Shown here: positions 55,202 through 64,000 of the stretch, in pieces | Layout of the letters: every line of letters begins with the position of its first letter | Position numbering within the stretch: the stretch's first letter is position 1 | NCBI GenBank assembly: GCA_963931995.1 | Contig: OZ008371.1 | Location: forward strand, 31,796,726 to 31,860,725 | Origin: Phaonia tiefii | Lineage: Eukaryota; Arthropoda; Insecta; Diptera; Muscidae | Direction: 5' to 3' | Length of the DNA stretch: 64,000 nt | Position numbers and translations under genes: made by a program | Notes under the pieces: generated by a model | The model's input: the letters and a program-made list of their open reading frames with translations, nothing else | Databases searched by the model: none | Told to the model about the DNA's origin: nothing

Positions 55202-55254
55202 GTAATAACAAGGGTTTTAAGCGTGTGGTATCAACTGGCTGGTATGTATGTGGC

Positions 55255-55490
55255 GCCATGTGGTTTCAGTAAGACGGCGCCACCTGCAACACCGCTCATG
55301 ATTGGAGCAACGATTTCCAGACCCCATAAAGCCTATGCCAACTGTCCATCAAAATATCGTGATCTTTGGTCCATGCAAATAAATTACAAACAATTCCAGA
55401 GCTCAAAGTCGAGATGCAACGCGTCATCTTTAGGCCAGATCAACCTGTATTAGAAGTTATAAAAATATATTTGATGGCATAAAGGGTCAG
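55255..55490 (+). pseudogene. M2 mariner fragment (second Asp to C-terminus)
   Basis: atgtggtttcagtaagacgg gives MWFQ-stop-DGATCNTA, matching M2 MWFQQDGAICHTA. Then after a deletion NKLQTIPELKVEMQRVI matches M2 NKPETIPELKSEI. No terminal repeats. Confidence 0.65.
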
Positions 55491-55673
55491 GAAGTCTTGA
55501 ATTTGTGAAATAGCATCCAGAGTATTAGGATTTCCCCATAAAATCAAAAAACAAGGACATTAATGTTGTATATCTTTATCAAACTGTTTCATGAAGGGAA
55601 TTAGAACGAACGAATCGATCAAAATTAAGACGTTAATAATACGATTAATATTGGCCAAATGAGGTACTTATGT

Positions 55674-55835
55674 ACACGTTGAAAAAAATCGGCACCGGTA
55701 ACATTTTGTAGGAAACATGTAATATTAAATAGCAAATAGTATGTGTTTGGACACAGGTATACTATATTTGCAATAGGCTACAAACATTGTATATTTGCAT
55801 TCAAATAAATCATGTTGAAAAAAGTTTCAGCGTGT
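55674..55835 (-). mobile_element. A element, internally deleted mini copy
   Basis: CACGTTGAAAAAAATCGG and GTTTCAGCGTG, each with a TA on its outer side, enclose about 160 bp of A sequence (taggaaacatgtaatatt, gtttggacacaggtatacta). Confidence 0.75.
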
Positions 55836-56983
55836 AGGATATTCACTGTTCACATGTTCCTTTAGCAAATTTCTAAATGACTTAACTTATTTGACCTATG
55901 ACATTCTACTTATTTATGGTTTAGTTCTGGCCGATTTTTCGTTCGTTCGAATTCGTTTTTTGGAATCAAGATCCCTCTCCATTGAGTCGTTTTGTTTGTG
56001 TAGATGAATATAGATGAATATTTTATAGATGAATATTTTATTTCACAAATATTAATTGAATCTGGCCTTCAGATTTTAAGCCTGATACGATTTTTAAACT
56101 GTAATTACAACGCCACAAACACCTTCTCTTCTGTCAAACCAATGAACTGACCTTCAATTATGGGTAACCTTTTGATCTGATTTCAAATGAATTGTAACTC
56201 AAACTTCAAGTCATTTACAATCCCCACAGTAGTTGGTGTGCCATTTAATCACCTATCAATCACTTGATGCATTTTTAATAAATCAAAAAAAAAAATGTAT
56301 GCCCAAAAATATTGAATAATATTGAAAAATACAATAAAGTCATTTTCCTCTATTACGGCACTATTGGATCGTAATAATGGAACTCGAAAACAACTACTGA
56401 AAATGGGTGTATCTTTTTGATATAATCTGATTAGTTGTCTGTTCGATTGTATGTTATTGTCTTTTTGTTGTTGCTACTTTAGTTGTGTTACTATATCATA
56501 TCAGAATAATTTGAATACTGAAATATCCAAAAAAAAAAAAAAAATATAAAAAATAAACCAATTCAGTCTTAAAATAAATACAAGTAGTAGCCTTTTGCGT
56601 GTTTTGGTAATCAATCTTTTTCTTAAATTTATTTTTTGTTGGTGGAACACCGAAACACCAAAACTTGTCTGCAGCTGGAGGAGTGTGTTCGACCATTTTT
56701 GTCTATCTCCATGTATGCCTGGGTAGTGAAAAATATATTTTGTTGCTGTGTTTTTCGGCATTACAACGAAAAGCATTAAGCTGAATGATAACAGCTAAAG
56801 AGAGAGGGAAATAAGTGTATGAAAACAATTTAAACGGCCTAAACTAAATTTGAATGCCTACTGTGGTGGCAAATGGCTTACAATGAAATTTAACATTCGA
56901 ACAAGTTGGTGACGAGGCGGTACACAAGGCATATACAAGCTGAAGGAAGTAAATATTTGGAATCGACTTACAACCCGATTCTG
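55836..56983. other. Unassigned stretch
   Basis: AT-rich. Contains a short duplication tagatgaatattttat (56010-56042). The minus-strand ORFs at 56496-56776 have no motif. Confidence 0.48.
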
Positions 56984-58185
56984 GCAGGGTTACAAAAGTC
57001 ACCACGTTTACTATTGGACAGCAATGTGACAATTGTCACAAATCGGTATTCTGACTCATTTTTTTGGTGACAAAAGTAACAAAAACTGTTACCTGCCAAA
57101 GAGGAGGTAACAGTGCGTGACAGCTGTTTTATTTGCCAGAAAGTTGATACAAAATAATTTTATAAATTCTGCATGTAAACAATAAAACTCTATACGGGAA
57201 AAATTAATAATATATTTTGTACCAAAACGACAAGAGGGCATAATTAATTGAAGGAAGGACTTTTGTTACACTGTCTTATGGAAATGGAGCAGAAAGAATA
57301 AAGAACTTGCTTTTGTGTTAGAAAGATTGCAAATGCGCGAAAAGTATTACAGAACTTCTAACGTAAATATCTCCGGTCTTTCAAGGGATATTGTTAAGTA
57401 ATATACCTTCAAAAAAAGGCCAAGGTCTTGCGTATTATCGGAACCTGCCAAAAATTAAGTATAATTGGGCATTTTTTTGAAAAAAAATTAAATTGTTAGT
57501 AGAAAAGTGAGGTTAAAAACGTTTTTTTAATTAGCTCCCCTAGGCCTGATAAAAGTAAATATGTTTATACATTGGTTGATAGAGCTTAGAAAGACCTTTG
57601 TAATGATACCCATTTCAACCTGATCGGATTATAAATCCCGGAGATACGAACGATTATATACTCAAGCTTTAAAGGCCTATATCTCAAGAATTTGGGCTGA
57701 CCGCGGGGGGGAAAACAACTTTTTGAACTCAGCGCAGAAGCTTTTTTGTCGGTGGTAAAATTTTGTTATAGATCAGAGAGTTGGCGCTAAAGTAAATATC
57801 GTCTTGTATATGGCGCCGACGTGCAGTATTCTTTCCGCTTAGCATCTCTGGATGTTCCTTGAGGAAGGCAATATAGCATTCCAGCTGTGCTTTTGCGGTG
57901 CGCTCAAATTCTCTAAATAATAATGTATTAATTTTAAATCAATAAAACATAAATATATTAAATAAATACTTACTTTTCCGTTTTTTACCGCGGAAAAAAA
58001 CCATAACCATATGTTTTTGTTATTTTTTCCCTGATTTTGACAACCTGTTGTTGTGAGGTGAATTATTTGTTACGAGGTGAATTTTTCGTTGTCACTGTAT
58101 TACCAGAATACCAGATACAAACAACGGTGACAACTTTGTAACAATTTTGTGGTTACAATTTGACTGTTACCACATACACAGAATA
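56984..58185 (-). mobile_element. TIR-like element with Myb/SANT-like coding remnant
   Basis: Imperfect terminal pair: cccgattctggcagggttac (left) and the inverse of cacatacacagaatagggg (right), sharing CCC.ATTCTG. Both terminal zones are also rich in related gttac/gtgac words (ggtattctgactc, ggtattctggta). A spliced-looking coding remnant lies on the minus strand. No transposase seen and no clear target duplication. The combination suggests a PIF/Harbinger-type derivative, which is inference. Confidence 0.42.
57729..57912 (-). pseudogene. Myb/SANT- or Zeste-like DNA-binding domain, exon-like
   Basis: After an acceptor-like atttag (57918-57913) the frame reads EFERTAKAQLECYIAFLKEH, PEMLSGKNTARRR, IYFSANSLIYNK, stop at 57729: 60 residues. 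The pattern (x)QLExYIxFLxxHPExxxGK is that of the Myb/SANT-like domain in Zeste-type and Harbinger-associated proteins. About 70 bp upstream a donor-like aaaagtaagt follows basic codons (RGKKRK), but the frames do not join perfectly. It could be a transposon accessory protein or an old host gene piece. Confidence 0.4.
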
Positions 58186-58303
58186 GGGGTGTTAGTGTGG
58201 GAACGCATGATCACCAATCCACCAGTGGAATTTGTCATTTCACAACTGCAACATTTCAATACGTAAATCATAAGTGTTGACACTGAAAATAACTTGGAAG
58301 ACC
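58186..58303. other. Unassigned spacer
   Basis: No feature recognised between the TIR-like element and the A copy. Confidence 0.4.
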
Positions 58304-58690
58304 CTACACGCTGAAAAACTCCGTCTCGCTAACATATTCCCCAAACATATTCTGCAGAACGGATGTATATGTTAGGAACACACTTCAAAGATTCATATGT
58401 TTGTAAGTCCCAAACTAACTTGTATTTAAATGCAAACCGTAGCATATTTACTGGCAAACGTATATGCTTTAACGTGGAAACACGTGTTCTTCATCCCAAA
58501 CATCCATGTACTTACGTGGAAGTATTCGCGAGGTTCCCCCAAACCTCCTTACACTTACGTGGAAACAAATGTGTATTTCCTCCCAAACAAAATAATATTT
58601 AGAAACGAATTATTCTTTGACTTCAATATATATATGTCTAATATCTTATAATTAATTTTATCAATATAAATCCACATTTATATTCGTCCG
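58304..58690 (-). mobile_element. A element, long form, 3' third only
   Basis: TA then CACGCTGAAAAACTCCGTC, followed by the A-long 3' part in reverse: cccaaacatattctgcagaa, three motifs of the tacttacgtggaag type, taatattt agaaacgaattattc, ending near ccacatttatatt. The rest is missing. Confidence 0.78.
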
Positions 58691-58743
58691 AGTTTATATT
58701 ATTCGATCTTTTATTTGTTATGTTCTTAATAATTGTCCGGTTC

Positions 58744-59229
58744 AAGATCAATAACTATTAAAAAGTACTTTTTCTATGAAAAAGCGCATTTTAATAGAAA
58801 TATTAAAAAAGACAAATTGTGAAATTGATCATTATGGTGGATGGTTGGGAATATAGCTATTTCAATGCCCTTCCCAGGCATATCATCAGCTCCCTTCTCC
58901 ACAAGCAACATCTATGCAATGGCTTTCGATGAAAGCAGGGAAATGTTGTGAATATTGAGGGTTATGGCAAAGTATTGTTGTGGATGTTTTCGCACAAGTA
59001 GGAGTTTAGACAATTCTCGCTTACTTGAGATTTTGTTATCCCTATAATGTGTTATGATATACCTAAATACTTGTGGAGAAGGCAGCTGATGATATGCCGG
59101 GGAGGGCATTGAAATAGCTATATTCCCAATCATCCACCATGATGATCAATTTCACATTTTTTCTTTTTAATATTTCTATTAAAATGTGCTTTTTCATAGA
59201 AAAACTACTTTTTAATAGCTATTGATCTT
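58744..59229. mobile_element. Hairpin element with about 160-bp inverted arms
   Basis: The left arm 58744-58905 (aagatcaata.ctattaaaaagt ... agctcccttctccacaag) is the inverse of the right arm 59070-59229 (cttgtggagaaggcagctg ... ctattgatctt) with about 85-90 percent identity by eye. The 164-bp loop holds no ORF of note. Next to an RTE fragment. No target duplication recognised. Confidence 0.72.
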
Positions 59230-59231
59230 CG

Positions 59232-59505
59232 CCAAACAGTTCGATCTTTTGCCTTATCTATCCAGTTGGTAATACCAAGTGTTCGCAGGGATTCGTCAAC
59301 CTCCAGCGGATTGTTGGTTTTCCTATTTTTCGTCTTCTTTTGAGTCCTGTTTCGTCTTCATCCGTTCTACTAACATTGTCTAGCCAGCGCATTCGCGTAC
59401 TTTCGATCCGCTTAACTATGTCAATGCCGGGATATAGCTCATATAGCTCATGGTAGATGCAACAACGATACTCGCCGTTGTGCACTATAGGGTCATACAT
59501 TTTTC
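59232..59505 (-). pseudogene. RTE C-terminal fragment
   Basis: Minus strand: MYDPIVHNGEYRCCIYHELY, ELYPGIDIVKRIESTRMRWL, NVSRTDEDET then RRKIGKP. Aligns with the C-terminus of the RTE copy at 12180-14429 (MYGPIVHNGEYRRRMNHELY...). Confidence 0.82.
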
Positions 59506-59559
59506 GAAATTCTGGGGGTACTGCAATTCCGTTCGCCGAAAGCGTATATTATTTTACTC

Positions 59560-61540
59560 GACAGGAAGTTCAACTACTAAACCAACATTATGGAAAGATC
59601 CAAAACGGCTCTGAGAGCTCTATAAACCAAAAAAAAAGGGCAATAAGAAGACGCTGGCGACTGAAACCACATATAGTTCATTGGATGTATAGTATTGGCT
59701 GTATACGGCTGTAGCTAGACTGTTAATGCTGTATGGCGTTATCGTCTGGTGGATAGCTCTATGGAACTCCACCTACTGCGCGATACTGTATAAAGTTAAC
59801 CCTGCTGTTAGATTAGAAAAAACTTACGAATCTTAGATTGAGGGACCATTTGGTCCATACTGCAATTTTCATCCAAAATAATAATTTTATCTTATTCTTT
59901 GTAACTATTTTGGTTCAAAAATTTCTAAAGCAAGTATTTGACATATCAAAAACATCCGCTAACATATCAAAAACATCTTCTAAATATTTGACATGAATTT
60001 ACATTCGCTTGGTAATGAAAAAATTTACGAATCTTAGGTTGAGGGACCATTTGGTCCATACTGGAATTTTCATCCAAAATAATAATTTTATCTTATCCTT
60101 TGTAACTATTTTGGTTCAATAATTTCTAAAGCAAGTATTTGACATATCAAAAACATCTTCTAAATATTTGACATGAATTCACATTCGCTTGGTAATGAAA
60201 AAATGTACTATTGACCAAATGGTCCTCTAACCTAAGATTCGTCATTTTGTATTTTTCTCAGTCCTGAATAAAGTTAGAAAATTTAATTTTCGCACATAAC
60301 ATTGTTTTATTAAAAGACCCCATTAGCAGAAAAATTTAGTCAGTATATATCACCGTTCCAAAGTTACAAGGGAAAACAGAAAAAATTTGGACCAAATGGT
60401 CCTAATCTAACAGCAGGGTTAAGCGAATGGCTGGTATATGTGTTACTGGTGTGTTGAGATCGAAACCGACTGATGCACTTAATGTCACTGTATCACGCTG
60501 TGTCATTCTCACCCTAACGCCGTAGTGTCGATTGAACGTTGGCCGAACCACAATTTGAGAAGAACTGCCACATTCTTAATCCTGGCAGATCAGAATGGAA
60601 TGCTCGCATCCCTGGACATAGCAGATTCGTGAACTTCTATACAGATGTTTTAAAACAATACCATAAAGCAGGCCCTAGTATCTTTTATAATGATCTAGGA
60701 CTATCCATTGCGAAAAGACTGTGTGATCACTGTATTGTCTACCACGCAGAAATCTTAGCTATTTAGGAAGTATCGGAATGGCTGAGAAGTAATGTTCTGA
60801 CTAAGATCGAAATCCATATTTTCTCTGATAGTGCAGCTGCCATTAAGAGCCTGGAAACTGCGTTCCCGAATTCGGAACCTGCCTCGACGCTCGCAGATCT
60901 CTTAACGAGATGGTTGAACAGTTTCATATTCACTATATTTGTGTGTAAGGCCACAGGTACATAACAGGGAACTATAAAACAGATTAACTTGCCAGCTTGG
61001 GGACTATTTTGCTTGCTTCAGGGAAACTGGGACATGTGGGCACATCACTATCAACGTGCAACCTCATTTTGAAGACTTGTGCCTATGCGGCGACAAGTGG
61101 TAGGTGGTCATTAGTAGGGAACTATGTACATTCCAAGCTTCTGTTGCCCCTCCCTGACTTCGAAAACACCAATGCCTTGCTAATGTTATCGCAACCTTAT
61201 CGTGTCCCTCATGACGGGTCACTAGTTCAACGGACGTCATGCAGATGTCCTGAAATTCTTGATTAATGGCTTTTGTAGAAGCTGCTGTGAGGAAGAGGAG
61301 CTCCTCCTTCGCACTTTTCAGAAGGCGGAAGTCTACACTAGGCTGACATTTGTATGGGACTCTGGCTTTTATTAGCATTTCCCAACTCTAGAATTTTTTG
61401 AGCACTCAGTCTGATTCAACGGAAGGAACTGGCAAAAACTCTAATATTTCCTTTTGTTCCTTTGATACCACAATGAACCACAAGGTTTAATGAGCTTGAC
61501 ATATAGACTGCCACTCCAAGCTAACCTAATTTAACCTAGG
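59560..61540 (+). mobile_element. LOA/R1-like LINE remnant (RT end, RNase H, 3' end), split by MITE
   Basis: Before the MITE: RSKTALRAL..., ARLLMLYGVIVWWIALWNS. After it: KRMAGICVTGVLRSKPTDAL. RNase H follows at 60620-60990: FYTDVLK, YHAEILAI, FSDSAAAIKSLE. A C-terminal cysteine region (FCRSCCEEEELLL, 61270) and a LINE-like tail (gataccacaatgaaccacaa ... ctaacctaatttaacct, 61468-61538) complete it. Multiple stops and shifts. Confidence 0.72.
59800..60418. mobile_element. piggyBac-type MITE
   Basis: TTAA at 59796-59799 and 60419-60422. Identical 17-bp terminal inverted repeats CCCTGCTGTTAGATTAG (59800-59816 and inverse at 60402-60418). 619 bp, no ORF. An internal direct repeat of about 200 bp (ttacgaatcttag.ttgaggg at 59824 and 60025) and four copies of the hyphenated palindrome GGACCA-TT-TGGTCC or its inverse. 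Interrupts the LOA-like reading frame cleanly between KV and KRMAG. Confidence 0.88.
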
Positions 61541-61555
61541 CTTCTACAATCTAAA

Positions 61556-62640
61556 GTGTCTAAAGACTGTATAGTGGTTGGAGAAGTCGGGTGTGGAGTC
61601 TGTTGTAAAGAGCTGTGTTTACACTTTGCAAAATGGCTACTCGATGAGTGTAGGGTATTTCAGGAAGAAGTCGTGGCAATCGGAGAAGTTCAACTTTGGC
61701 TGAGGCGTAACGGCTACACCGCCAGGATTAAAGATACATACTCCGATATTAAAATTGCTATAACATCCCAGCAATCTGTATTCTTGGCTTCAAAAACACA
61801 ACTGCTGCGCATCTTAGAAGGAGATGGCCGAGCAGTTTGATATTCACCTACTATGGATGCCAAGGCCCAGGAACATTCCAGGGAACCATTGAACAAATGA
61901 GCTCGCAAGATTAGGCATTACATTACATGTTCCACTGGATAGGGAGCATAGCGGAATGGCTGAGAAGTAATGTTCTGACTAAGGTCAGAATCCATAGTTC
62001 CTCTGATATTAAAGTTGCCATCAAGTTCCTGAAAACTGTCTTCCTGAATTCGAAACCTGCCTTGACTTTCGGCATGCCAATGATAGATATGCTGGATCTC
62101 CCGGCAAGTACGAGTACGACTAACTTATGACCTGAATCATGTGCTCGGCTTGATATCCTTTCATGGGCAAGATATCTGTATGCTAGTAGTTGTGATCACT
62201 GGCCTGCCTTTAAAAGCCATATAAACATCTAGACTTGGAGTCTCACCTCATGATTACTGCATGAGCTGTGGTGATGAAAAGGGGGACAAGATCGTCGAAC
62301 ATGTCAAATGCTAGTGTTCGGACTTTTGTAGAAGTAAGAGAAAATATCTAGGATCCTACTTCATGTAAGATCTAGCAGGCATTCAGGAAGTTCAGCTGAA
62401 TAATCTTAGGTCTTTTTTTGCAGAGTACTAATTAGTTCGCCAGGGCCCAATATACGTCTCGTCTTCAGCCACATTCTGGAATATCAGGATGAAGTATCAT
62501 ATGGTTTGAACGCCTCATAACCAAGCCAGGTCAGATTACAGGTTCAATGATGGGGACTGCATATCGAGTCCCGTGGTATCATACTGGTTTGCATTGGGCT
62601 AAGTAAGTCAAATAGTGACAGCCACATCTACCTAATCAAA
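61556..62640 (+). mobile_element. Second LOA/R1-like LINE remnant, rearranged
   Basis: RNase H pieces: CRVFQEEVVAIGEVQLWLRR, YSDIKIAITSQQSVF (61640-61790), then a second copy of part of the same domain, AEWLRSNVLTKVRIHSSSDI (61945-62010), almost identical in DNA to 60776-60830. The C-terminal zinc-knuckle is CMSCGDEKGDKIVEHVKC (62250-62310) with RSKRKYLGSYF. A tail-like phrase lies at 62567-62640. Confidence 0.65.
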
Positions 62641-62689
62641 GCCAAATAATGATTCTCGATAGGATACTCAGCTTTAAGCCTAAATACTG

Positions 62690-62980
62690 CATGCTGAAAA
62701 ATAAAGGACCCAGCAACATATTGCAGGAACCATGTACATGTTTGCAAGTATTGTTTTTATGAATTGAAGATCTGATGCTTTCAGTTTCCTTATTGTGTGC
62801 CAGGTTTTTGTTTCCATCAGTTTACAACAAACAAAGCCACATTTGGGCCACAAATACATATCTTATAACCTCTTAACCATTGTGCCTTAAATATGTTATA
62901 GTGAATAGCAAACACAGTGTATTTAGACACAAGTATACTTTATTTGCTACAAGCTACAAACAAGCTATATTTTTCAGCGT
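62690..62980 (-). mobile_element. A element, short form, complete ends
   Basis: CATGCTGAAAAATAAAGG and ATTTTTCAGCGTG. Interior caacatattgcaggaaccat, gtttgcaagtattgttttta, cccacatttgggccacaa-like segment, gacacaagtatactttattt. Confidence 0.85.
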
Positions 62981-63294
62981 GTACGGATAGCATCAGTAAT
63001 ACCAATATAGGCCTAGGTACGTAAGAATATACAATCGGTGGACAATGGGTTCCGCTATAGAAGATAGGTTTTTATCGGTTGTCGGATAGAAATGGTTGGG
63101 TACCGCCAATACCGTTTGGTGGCTGGTGCTAGATAATCGAAATACTTGCCCCCAGAGTCCGCGACTTTTCGAACTTCCCTCATAGTTATATGAAATACAG
63201 CACTGCTCCCATCCAGTAGCACCTGTTGGTAGACTACTGTCAAATTTTGAGCAAGTTCCCTCGTTTACTTTGCGTTTAACATCTGTTCGAAACA
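62981..63294. other. Probable M4 5' leader and unassigned flank
   Basis: The part nearest 63294 (caagttccctcgtttacttt, gcgtttaacatctgttcgaa) resembles a mariner leader, but no terminal repeat can be identified. The small ORFs here on the minus strand are not supported. Confidence 0.35.
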
Positions 63295-64000
63295 TACAAC
63301 CTCGTGCATTTTATTAAAAATGGAAAAAGTGAAGTTCGAGTGCTCATTAAATATTATTTGTTGCCCTTCGATCAAACCGCGGAAAAGCTTAATAAATACT
63401 CTGGGGACTCTGCACCATTGATTTCAATGGTACAAAAGTGGTCTATTGAGTTTCGTTGTGGTCGCACAAGTACAAATAACACTGAATGTTCTGGACGGCC
63501 AATTGAGGTCAATTGTCGAAAAAATCCACGATATGGTGTTGGCCGATCAAAGAGTAAAAGTGCGTGAGATTGCTGACGCCATAGACATTTCGTATTGCAG
63601 TGTGGTTTAGATTTTAAAAGATCAGTTGGGTTTGAGATAGCTGTCTGACAGATGGGTGCCGCGTTTGCTCTCAATTGACCATAATGCACGGGTGCAAACG
63701 TGTGTAGTCTCAATGGCAAAATTCCAATGAGTTGGACTAAGAATTGGTACCTCATCTGCCATATTCTCCGGATTTAGCACCCATTGACTTTTTCCTATTT
63801 CCAAAGTTAAAGAAATGGCTCGGTGGAAAGATATTTAGCTCCAACAATGAAATTATTGATGAAACAAATGCCTATTTTATGGACCTCGAAAAAATCCAAT
63901 TTTTGGGAAGCGATACAAAAATTGGAGAAACGTTGGACTAAGTGTATTGAGCTAAAAGGAGATTATGTTGAAAAAATTTTTTTTTTCCAAAAAAAACTGT
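63295..64000 (+). pseudogene. M4: DD34D mellifera-like mariner, internally deleted, runs off window
   Basis: ATG at 63319 (MEKVKFEC), a frameshift, then LIKYYLLPFDQTAEKLNKYS, GDSAPLISMVQKWSIEFRCG, RTSTNNTECSGRPIEV. The next segment, IHDMVLADQRVKVREIADAI, is in another frame. After WVPRLLSIDH the sequence jumps to NARVQTCVV, removing the region from the HTH-catalytic linker through the first Asp (about 0.3 kb compared with 35060-35405). It ends with LAPIDFFLFPKLKKWLGGKI, ETNAYFMDLEKI; the third Asp is present. Confidence 0.82.

Larger units (their letters stand above)
53640..55215 (+). repeat. Minisatellite of about 40 bp, interrupted by B and a SINE
   Basis: Units approximating ggtgcagtacccacgaggag + taaagccttcgtaataacaa occur at 53650-53770 and again at 54775-54898, with a last scrap at 55202-55215. 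The breaks are filled by a reverse B (53785-54768) and SINE S6 (54899-55201). Confidence 0.62.

Noticed and set aside
56496..56776. Minus-strand ORFs with hydrophobic C-terminus
   Set aside because: The apparent membrane segment is a poly-A/T run translated as Phe/Ile; no family.
1..64000. CRISPR arrays, operons, bacterial promoters and terminators, LTR retroelement or viral coding regions
   Set aside because: Eukaryotic transposon-rich DNA; no regularly spaced repeats with unique spacers, no gag, protease, integrase or envelope-like frames recognised.

Overview
The window looks like dipteran (brachyceran fly) non-coding DNA that is almost entirely mobile-element debris. It is AT-rich, with many short repeats, tRNA-derived SINEs, RTE-, CR1/jockey- and LOA-like retrotransposon remnants, and several mariner lineages. 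Four copies belong to a mariner group with DD41D spacing, which is the hallmark of the rosa group first described from the tephritid Ceratitis rosa. That makes a tephritid or related schizophoran fly plausible, but the species cannot be fixed from sequence alone. I found no convincing host gene, rRNA, functional tRNA or CRISPR array.

Repeat families are given working names. A is a TIR element with ends CACGCTGAAA...TTTCAGCGTG, in a long (about 1.2 kb) and a short (about 0.3 kb) form. B is a 0.4-1 kb element with 12-bp subterminal inverted repeats (GATGTGTTAACA) and a 3' hairpin, inserted in T-runs without a visible target duplication; it resembles non-autonomous Helentrons (HINE/DINE-1 type). 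C has TIR CACAGCGGCGGAAAT. E is a 643-bp TIR element with a TTA duplication. F is a foldback-like element with tandem-repeat arms. R is the DD41D rosa-like mariner (four copies: two full-length but broken, two internally deleted). M2 is a DD39D-like mariner, M3 a third mariner-like lineage, and M4 a DD34D mellifera-like mariner. S is a tRNA-derived SINE (six copies).

Layout. 0-3 kb: M2 fragment, B with nested C, then a second B. 4.3-7.5 kb: RTE endonuclease fragment, then a long A containing rosa copy R1 (the only intact transposase-like ORF) and a B. 7.6-10.1 kb: SINE, CR1/jockey-like LINE, SINE. 11.9-16.2 kb: SINE, nearly complete RTE element, antisense RTE fragment split by a short A, long A. 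17.1-22.5 kb: M2 tip / B / SINE nest, then M3 split by foldback F, then tandem A copies. 24-30.5 kb: C, SINE, mariner fragment, AT-rich tandem array holding a B, another B, RTE fragment. 30.8-33.7 kb: rosa R2, then two head-to-tail B copies. 34.5-41.8 kb: LOA-like tail, M4, A copies, an M2 split by A, B and E, and another M2/B nest. 42.3-50.7 kb: rosa R3, a duplicated A/B block, an M2 with both ends, M4-type fragments. 51-55.5 kb: long A holding rosa R4, then a minisatellite broken by B and a SINE. 57-62.6 kb: a TIR element with a Myb/SANT-like coding remnant, a hairpin element, an RTE fragment, and LOA-like RNase H remnants split by a TTAA-flanked piggyBac-type MITE. The right edge is an internally deleted M4.

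The elements form a stratigraphy: SINE into B into M2, A/B/E into M2, R and B into A, C into B, F into M3, piggyBac MITE into LOA. Relatives of the targets inside the same window supply empty sites, so several insertion points and target duplications can be read directly. The most informative signals are the Helentron-like behaviour of B, the foldback insertion in M3, the TTA-flanked E and TTAA-flanked MITE, and the recurrent transposase deletions that remove the DNA-binding domain.
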